Assembly: GCF_013376415.1 (NCBI RefSeq)
Contig: NZ_WYET01000001.1
Coordinates: 310,001-374,000, forward strand
Source of the DNA: Flagellimonas chongwuensis
GTDB lineage: Bacteria; Bacteroidota; Bacteroidia; Flavobacteriales; Flavobacteriaceae
Length of the DNA stretch: 64,000 bases
Reading direction: 5' to 3'
Shown here: positions 59,201 to 64,000 of the stretch, one piece after another
Layout: each line of letters opens with the position of its first letter
Numbering within the stretch: the stretch's first letter is position 1
Notes under the pieces: model-generated
Told to the model about the DNA's origin: nothing
Database searches by the model: none
The model's input: the letters and a program-made list of their open reading frames with translations, nothing else
Made by a program: the position numbers and the translations under genes

Positions 59201-60466
59201 TTAATAACAATCATCAGTATCCGACCAATCTTCTTTATATTGTCTCGGTGTTCCCAACCAACCCAAAGGGGCATTTCTTGTTGCCTGCCCTCCAATTTCT
59301 TGGAAATTTTCCTTTATAAACTGATCCATTTTCAATGCAAGTACACCCGTATTAATTTGACTGCAAGGTTGCTTCTGAAACCATTTCTGCAAATCGAAAA
59401 ATGCACCTGCCAAAGCATCTGCACTTCTTTCAGCTGCATAATTTGGGTTCCAATATGCAGGTAAATGAAAATAATAAGTTTGGTATGATGCAGCAACGCC
59501 AATGCCAGGACATTTGCCCCATTTAGTAACCACATCCCAAACACCATTTACACCAGCTACTTGAACACCTGTATTTCCAACTTTATAATAGTCAAAACTT
59601 TCACAACTAGGGTCTTCCGTTGCATCCTCCTCATTAATCGGCAATAGGGTGTTTTCCTCGGGGCAGTCAGCACTCTTGCCCGTTATGGCAATGGCCTTTA
59701 AAATGCCATCGGTCCCCGGGCCACCAAAATTTCCTTCGCCAACTTCCACAAAAGGTTCGGTGTCGTCGCCGGCACCTCCACCATTGTCCGGCGCATAGGT
59801 GTTCCAATAGTCGTAATAGCTGCCCGGATCATTGCTGCCACCACCTCCAGAACTGGAACTTCCTTCTTCTGGTTGACTGTTGCTACCACCGCCACTATAA
59901 CCGCTGTCCCCGTCGCCTCCATCAGCATTCACTTCCAGACAGGGCTCCGGTTCACTGCCCATTTTGCCGTTCTGGTCCATTTGCAGGCCAAAGGCTTCCA
60001 AAGTATATACCCCTATGGAGCCCTTGAACGGTTTTTCCTGTCGTGGCCCCGCCACATATTCGGGCCAGTAGTCCTCGTCCACCTCGTAGCGCAGCACAAA
60101 GGGCTCCCGCTGTACCCCTTCGTGGGTCTGCTTGGCCACCACGTTATAAAATACGTTGTGAGGGGTATCGGCGACGTACATCCGCAGCGAGTAGGTAGTA
60201 TTCCCCACTGAGTCGGTCACTACTAGCACGCGGCTGCCGTCCAGCACCACGTCCGAACCGTCGTTTTTGGAGGCCCAGCCCACCTTGGAGGTCTGCTGTG
60301 CTATGGAACCAGAAAAATCGGGCAGCTCATCAATGGTCAATGCCTTTAGCTGCACATTGCCTTCTGTTTCTTGGATTGGTTCAAGGTAGTTGGTCTCTTC
60401 TTTTTCGCAGTTCCAGGCCAACAGAGCCAATAGCATTACGAGGAGTAGTTTCTTCAGTAGTTTCAT
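59201..60466 (-). CDS. Chimeric lipoprotein with variable C-terminal tip (possible polymorphic effector)
   Basis: The 421-residue protein has a lipoprotein signal peptide (lipobox LLAWNC, Cys at about 20). An N-terminal domain covers residues 30-175, followed by a Gly/Ser-rich linker (about 180-235) and a C-terminal domain of about 160 residues with several cysteines (CPEEN, CESFDYYK, KCPGIG, PCSQINT, DDCY). The base composition breaks inside the gene: about 65% GC near 60061 (N-terminal half) and about 38% near 59341 (C-terminal half), with the change near 59690. I do not recognise a toxin family in the tip, so an effector role is inference from architecture and from the coupled small gene. 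Confidence 0.7.
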   Translation of the reverse strand: MKLLKKLLLVMLLALLAWNCEKEETNYLEPIQETEGNVQLKALTIDELPDFSGSIAQQTSKVGWASKNDGSDVVLDGSRVLVVTDSVGNTTYSLRMYVADTPHNVFYNVVAKQTHEGVQREPFVLRYEVDEDYWPEYVAGPRQEKPFKGSIGVYTLEAFGLQMDQNGKMGSEPEPCLEVNADGGDGDSGYSGGGSNSQPEEGSSSSGGGGSNDPGSYYDYWNTYAPDNGGGAGDDTEPFVEVGEGNFGGPGTDGILKAIAITGKSADCPEENTLLPINEEDATEDPSCESFDYYKVGNTGVQVAGVNGVWDVVTKWGKCPGIGVAASYQTYYFHLPAYWNPNYAAERSADALAGAFFDLQKWFQKQPCSQINTGVLALKMDQFIKENFQEIGGQATRNAPLGWLGTPRQYKEDWSDTDDCY

Positions 60467-60815
60467 TACTTGTTCAATTTTAATTTATACTAAGATTTGG
60501 GGAATCTTTTTTAAAAAATGTAACGCAACACCTTGTATATGAGCGTTGTGCTTACGTACATTTCTGCTGCGCTTGACAAGTAATGGGGATTGTGTAGCAA
60601 CTAAACTAACAACTTTTTTTGACAATGGATTGGACAAAAACCTTAAAAAAACTGGGGTTTTTCCATAATTGACGGGTAAATCGCCATGAAAAATGGGCCA
60701 AAAAGCTCAAAACAAAAAGGCCACCGAATGGGTGGCCTTTTCATATTATGAAAGTGGTAATCTTATGTTGTGCAAGGCCTCTTCTATTGAATATTTAGCC
60801 TCACTTTGGTTCGTC
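60467..60815. other. Intergenic region with terminator copy 2 and a weak LytTR-like repeat pair
   Basis: These 349 bases hold the terminator at 60709-60746 and the upstream region of the chimeric lipoprotein. On the minus strand CCCGTCAAT (60676-60668) and CCAGTTTTT (60655-60647) are 21 bases apart; each matches six of eight informative positions of the LytTR consensus. No promoter consensus was found. Confidence 0.6.
60709..60746 (-). terminator. Terminator downstream of atpG (copy 2)
   Basis: GGCCACC and GGTGGCC pair around the loop GAATG (60719-60737), with flanking A and T tracts. It follows the atpG stop at 60816 on the minus strand. The sequence is nearly identical to the terminator at 57751-57787, so the island between the two is framed by matching hairpins. 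Confidence 0.88.
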
Positions 60816-61676
60816 TTAATTGTTCAATGCTTCCGCTCCACCAACAATTTCAAGGATTTCGTTGGTAATCGCTGCTTGACGAGCCTTGTTGTAGGTCAAC
60901 TTTAATTCGTTTCTGAGCTCAGCGGCATTGTCCGTTGCTTTGTGCATGGCGGTCATACGGGCACCGTGCTCACTGGCAAAAGAATCCCTAATGGCCTTGA
61001 ACAACTGTGTCTTCAAGGATTTTGGAATCAATTCTTTTACAATTTCTACTTTTGATGGCTCAAAAATGTAATCCGCTGCAATGGCCTCATCACCTTCCGC
61101 TCCAACAATGGGCAGGAATTGTTCAGTCATCACAATCTGGGTGGCAGCGTTCTTGAACTTGTTGTACACCAATTCGATTTTATCATAATCTCCTTTAGTG
61201 AACAAACGCATCAAAAGCTCTGCGATTTCGGCAACATTGTCAAAAGTCAAATCATCATAAACACGGCTCTGGTCACCCAAAATAGTGTGTCTTTTTCTAA
61301 GGATGTCGTTTCCTTTTTTACCAATGGTATAGAAATCGACCTGTTTCCCCGGATACTTATTGGACACCAAATTATTGCTCTGCTTGATGATGTTGGAGTT
61401 GAATCCACCACAAAGACCTCGATTGGATGTGATGGCTACTACCAAAACTTTGTTTACGGGTCTTTTGTCGGCATACTCACTTCCACCGTCTCCTTCCAAA
61501 CTTGCACTAAGCCCTTGCAAGAGCTCGGTCAGCTTATCGGAATAGGGACGCATCGCCGTAATAGCATCCTGAGCCTTCTTCAACTTGGCGGCCGATACCA
61601 TTTTCATGGCACTGGTAATCTGCATCGTTGATGAGATGGATGATATCCTGTTACGTATTTCCTTTAGATTTGCCAT
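60816..61676 (-). CDS. atpG: ATP synthase gamma subunit
   Basis: The 286-residue gamma subunit is the rotating shaft of the F1 motor. The coiled N-terminal helix MANLKEIRNRISSISSTMQITSAMKMV (in parts) and the C-terminal helix KLTYNKARQAAITNEILEIVGGAEAL (in parts) are diagnostic, with VAITSNRGLCGGFNSN in the central Rossmann-like domain. It is the last gene of the atp cluster here and is followed by terminator copy 2. AtpD and AtpC are not present downstream, as is usual for flavobacteria with split atp loci. Confidence 0.96.
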   Translation of the reverse strand: MANLKEIRNRISSISSTMQITSAMKMVSAAKLKKAQDAITAMRPYSDKLTELLQGLSASLEGDGGSEYADKRPVNKVLVVAITSNRGLCGGFNSNIIKQSNNLVSNKYPGKQVDFYTIGKKGNDILRKRHTILGDQSRVYDDLTFDNVAEIAELLMRLFTKGDYDKIELVYNKFKNAATQIVMTEQFLPIVGAEGDEAIAADYIFEPSKVEIVKELIPKSLKTQLFKAIRDSFASEHGARMTAMHKATDNAAELRNELKLTYNKARQAAITNEILEIVGGAEALNN

Positions 61677-61756
61677 ACTATTGTTTAGTATTGAGATTCT
61701 GGTATTGGGTATTGAGCACTTTTACCGACTCAATACTGACTACTGAATACTTTGGA

Positions 61757-63337
61757 CTAATTTTTATACTTGCTTGAAAGGTCTTTACAAACAGCTGTCA
61801 ATGTATCTGTAACCTCATCGGTCAACTTACCTGCCTTAAGGGTATCCAACACATCTCTATGCTTAGCGTTCAAGAACTCCAAGTAATCTTTTTCAAACTC
61901 TTTTACCTTGTCCACAGGAACATCTCTCAATAAGTTCTTGGAACCAGCAAAGATGATGGCCACCTGATCTTCTACTGTGAATGGATCGTTCTGACCTTGT
62001 TTCAAGATTTCCACGTTTCTACGTCCCTTTTCGATTACGTTCAAGGTAGCGGCATCCAAATCGGAACCGAACTTGGCGAAAGCTTCCAATTCACGGAACT
62101 GGGCTTGGTCAAGCTTCAATGTACCTGCCACTTTCTTCATGGACTTGATCTGCGCAGAACCACCCACACGGGAAACGGAGATACCTACGTTGATCGCAGG
62201 ACGAACACCTTGGTTGAACAAGTCTTGCTCCAAGAATATCTGACCATCGGTAATCGAGATTACGTTGGTAGGAATATAAGCGGAAACGTCACCTGCCTGT
62301 GTCTCGATAATTGGAAGTGCAGTTAACGACCCACCACCTTTTACTATCGATTTCAACGACTCTGGAAGGTCGTTCATATTTTTTGCGATATCATCATCAC
62401 CGATAACCTTGGCGGCACGCTCCAACAATCTTGAGTGCAAGAAGAAAACGTCACCAGGGTATGCTTCACGACCTGGAGGTCTTCTCAAAAGCAAGGAAAC
62501 CTCACGGTAAGCAACCGCTTGTTTTGACAAGTCATCATAGATAATCAAAGCCGGACGGCCTGTATCCCTGAAGAACTCACCGATAGCGGCACCAGCGAAT
62601 GGAGCATATACCTGCATCGGAGCAGGGTCGGAAGCGTTTGCGGCAACAATGGTCGTATAGGCCAAAGCTCCTTTTTCTTCCAACGTTTTGGCGATGGCGG
62701 CAACCGTTGATGCTTTCTGACCTACGGCAACGTAGATACAGTAAACCGGCTCACCCGCATCGTAAAATTCTTTTTGGTTAAGAATGGTATCGATACAAAC
62801 GGTAGTCTTACCTGTTTGCTTATCACCAATTACCAACTCCCTTTGTCCACGACCTACTGGAATCATGGCATCGATAGCCTTGATACCCGTCTGCATAGGT
62901 TCGTCAACGGGTTGTCTAAAAATTACACCAGGAGCCTTACGTTCCAAAGGCATCTCGTAGGTTTCGCCAGAAATAGGTCCTTTACCGTCGATAGGCTTAC
63001 CCAAGGTATCCACCACACGGCCAACAATTCCTTCACCAACGTTGATGGAAGCGATACGCTCAGTTCTCTTGACAGTAGCTCCTTCCACGATTTCTTTGGA
63101 TGGGCCCAACAATACAACACCTACGTTGTCTTCCTCCAAGTTAAGAACGATACCTTGCATGCCACCGTCGAACTCTACCAACTCCCCGTACTGGGCATTG
63201 GAAAGTCCATATACACGGGCAATACCATCACCTACTTGTAATACGGTACCTACTTCATCCAAAGAAGCGGATGCTTCGTAACCTGATAACTGTTTTTTCA
63301 AAATTGCTGATACCTCAGCGGCTTTTACTCCTGCCAT
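61757..63337 (-). CDS. atpA: ATP synthase alpha subunit
   Basis: The 526-residue alpha subunit forms the F1 hexamer with beta and binds nucleotide non-catalytically. The P-loop is GDKQTGKTT at about 175, and blocks such as [35 protein letters not shown] (in parts) and [16 protein letters not shown] are family-typical. It lies between atpH (2 bases) and atpG. The 80-base gap to atpG carries degenerate words of the ttgagtattgaga type. Confidence 0.97.
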   Translation of the reverse strand: MAGVKAAEVSAILKKQLSGYEASASLDEVGTVLQVGDGIARVYGLSNAQYGELVEFDGGMQGIVLNLEEDNVGVVLLGPSKEIVEGATVKRTERIASINVGEGIVGRVVDTLGKPIDGKGPISGETYEMPLERKAPGVIFRQPVDEPMQTGIKAIDAMIPVGRGQRELVIGDKQTGKTTVCIDTILNQKEFYDAGEPVYCIYVAVGQKASTVAAIAKTLEEKGALAYTTIVAANASDPAPMQVYAPFAGAAIGEFFRDTGRPALIIYDDLSKQAVAYREVSLLLRRPPGREAYPGDVFFLHSRLLERAAKVIGDDDIAKNMNDLPESLKSIVKGGGSLTALPIIETQAGDVSAYIPTNVISITDGQIFLEQDLFNQGVRPAINVGISVSRVGGSAQIKSMKKVAGTLKLDQAQFRELEAFAKFGSDLDAATLNVIEKGRRNVEILKQGQNDPFTVEDQVAIIFAGSKNLLRDVPVDKVKEFEKDYLEFLNAKHRDVLDTLKAGKLTDEVTDTLTAVCKDLSSKYKN

Positions 63338-63339
63338 TT

Positions 63340-63879
63340 TTATAGACTATTTGTAAATTCTCTTTTTAATCCGTTCAATTTGTTCGCGATGCTCGCATCG
63401 TATTGGGTATCTCCCACCCTAAGCACAAATCCTCCGATGATACTCTCATCGATTTTATTCTCCAGGGTAACCTTATTTCCGGTGGCCTTGGTGACCGTTT
63501 CCAAAATTTTCTTTTCCAATTCGGATGTCAATGGAACGGCAGTTGTAACATAAGCTACCTCCTCACCCTTCAATTTTTCGTGAAGGATAATGTACTTAAA
63601 GGCCACTTCCTGTAGCATATCGATACGCTTGTTGCTTATCAACGTCTGAAGTAGTCCTTTGGTGATTTCGTTGGCACCTTTGAAGATTTCCAACAAACTG
63701 TTTCGTTTCACCTCTGATTTTATGATTGGGCTCTCCAACATATTTTGAAGCTCCACGCTGTCAGAAATGGTCGCAGCTATTTCCCGCATATCCTTTTCGA
63801 CGGCATCGGCCGCTTTCTTTTCGACTGCGAAATCCAAAGTTGCTTTTGCGTAACGTATGGCTGCCCTGTTTTGGTTCAT
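63340..63879 (-). CDS. atpH: ATP synthase delta subunit
   Basis: The 179-residue delta subunit links F1 to the peripheral stalk. The N-terminal six-helix domain is followed by a beta-hairpin segment, and the typical C-terminal block [30 protein letters not shown] (in parts) is visible. It follows atpF (6 bases between) and precedes atpA by 2 bases. Confidence 0.94.
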   Translation of the reverse strand: MNQNRAAIRYAKATLDFAVEKKAADAVEKDMREIAATISDSVELQNMLESPIIKSEVKRNSLLEIFKGANEITKGLLQTLISNKRIDMLQEVAFKYIILHEKLKGEEVAYVTTAVPLTSELEKKILETVTKATGNKVTLENKIDESIIGGFVLRVGDTQYDASIANKLNGLKREFTNSL

Positions 63880-63885
63880 GGTCTT

Positions 63886-64000
63886 CTAGTTCAGTTTAAT
63901 ATCGCCCAACATATCCTCGACCAACTTTTCCTGTTTGCCTTTATCGGATAGTTCCTGTTTGATTACCTTTTCGGCAATCTCCACAGATAGATTTGCCACC
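63886..64000 (-). CDS. atpF: ATP synthase b subunit, C-terminal end (cut by window edge)
   Basis: Only the last 37 residues are in the window (ending AEKVIKQELSDKGKQEKL VEDMLGDIKLN in sense, then stop), a helical charged tail typical of subunit b, which forms the peripheral stalk. The frame is open to the window end. Its position directly upstream of atpH in the order F-H-A-G supports the call. Confidence 0.88.
   Translation of the reverse strand, partial: VANLSVEIAEKVIKQELSDKGKQEKLVEDMLGDIKLN

Noticed and set aside
1-64000. CRISPR array, tRNA, rRNA or complete insertion sequence
   Set aside because: No regular spaced repeats, no cloverleaf with a T-loop word outside the REP copies, and no transposase-like protein were found.

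Overview
The window looks like chromosome of a marine member of the Flavobacteriaceae. The evidence is a gliding-motility lipoprotein (GldH), the flavobacterial suf order with a DUF2480 gene, an HU-CCDC81/SPOR protein, RicT next to gldH, several LytS-type kinases with 7TMR-DISM sensors, and promoters of the Bacteroidetes type (TTG, 20 bases, TAnnTTTG). Muricauda/Allomuricauda is a guess from overall feel; the genus cannot be proven from the sequence alone. There is no tRNA, rRNA, CRISPR array, prophage or complete insertion sequence.

Layout. 1-3361: two tandem surface-lipoprotein paralogs built from VYVAG-type repeats. The first is cut by the window edge. The second carries TIG and Big2 domains, a sharp GC break and a LytTR-like operator. 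Both are followed by near-identical terminators and by a duplicated REP/MITE-like intergenic block. 3362-11230: suf Fe-S cluster operon on the minus strand (sufA, B, C, D, S, E, a DUF59 gene, DUF2480), interrupted by two AT-rich foreign-looking genes. 11478-19931: thiL, a possible structured RNA, brnQ, a CDF-like transporter, a class C beta-lactamase-like hydrolase, an aminopeptidase P gene with a 57-residue membrane protein behind it, a DUF2721 gene and a rimK-like ligase. 20013-23838: a LytS/LytTR two-component pair, a collagen-like lipoprotein and a SIMPL-like protein. 24024-27552: sdhCAB with a clear promoter and terminator. 27566-29695: a zinc-less Vsr endonuclease, an HTH-S24 regulator with two matching operators, a small divergent gene and a GNAT. 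30020-36995: scoAB split by a four-helix-bundle gene, PBP1A, gldH, ricT and trhO.

37262-46002: recA, a lipoprotein, an ECF sigma factor with a membrane-anchored beta-barrel partner, and three LytS-type kinases in a row with no response regulator; the middle one has a degraded ATPase domain. 45999-50880: plsC, trpS, dprA, an HU/SPOR protein and an acyl-CoA thioesterase. 50884-57679: an envelope operon (flippase, dut, nucleotidyltransferase, TPR protein, DUF4292 lipoprotein, EnvC-like protein, aldo/keto reductase). 57813-60466: a three-gene AT-rich island whose first gene is a chimeric lipoprotein with a GC-rich carrier and an AT-rich C-terminal tip, bracketed by near-identical terminators. 60816-64000: the atpF-H-A-G part of the F1Fo ATP synthase.

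The most interesting candidates are the bracketed lipoprotein island (possible tethered polymorphic effector with immunity genes), the three-kinase cluster with a pseudokinase, the HTH-S24/Vsr locus with two GTAA-N5-TTAC operators, and the LytTR-type direct repeats in front of the surface lipoprotein. All are inferences from sequence reading; no database search was possible.
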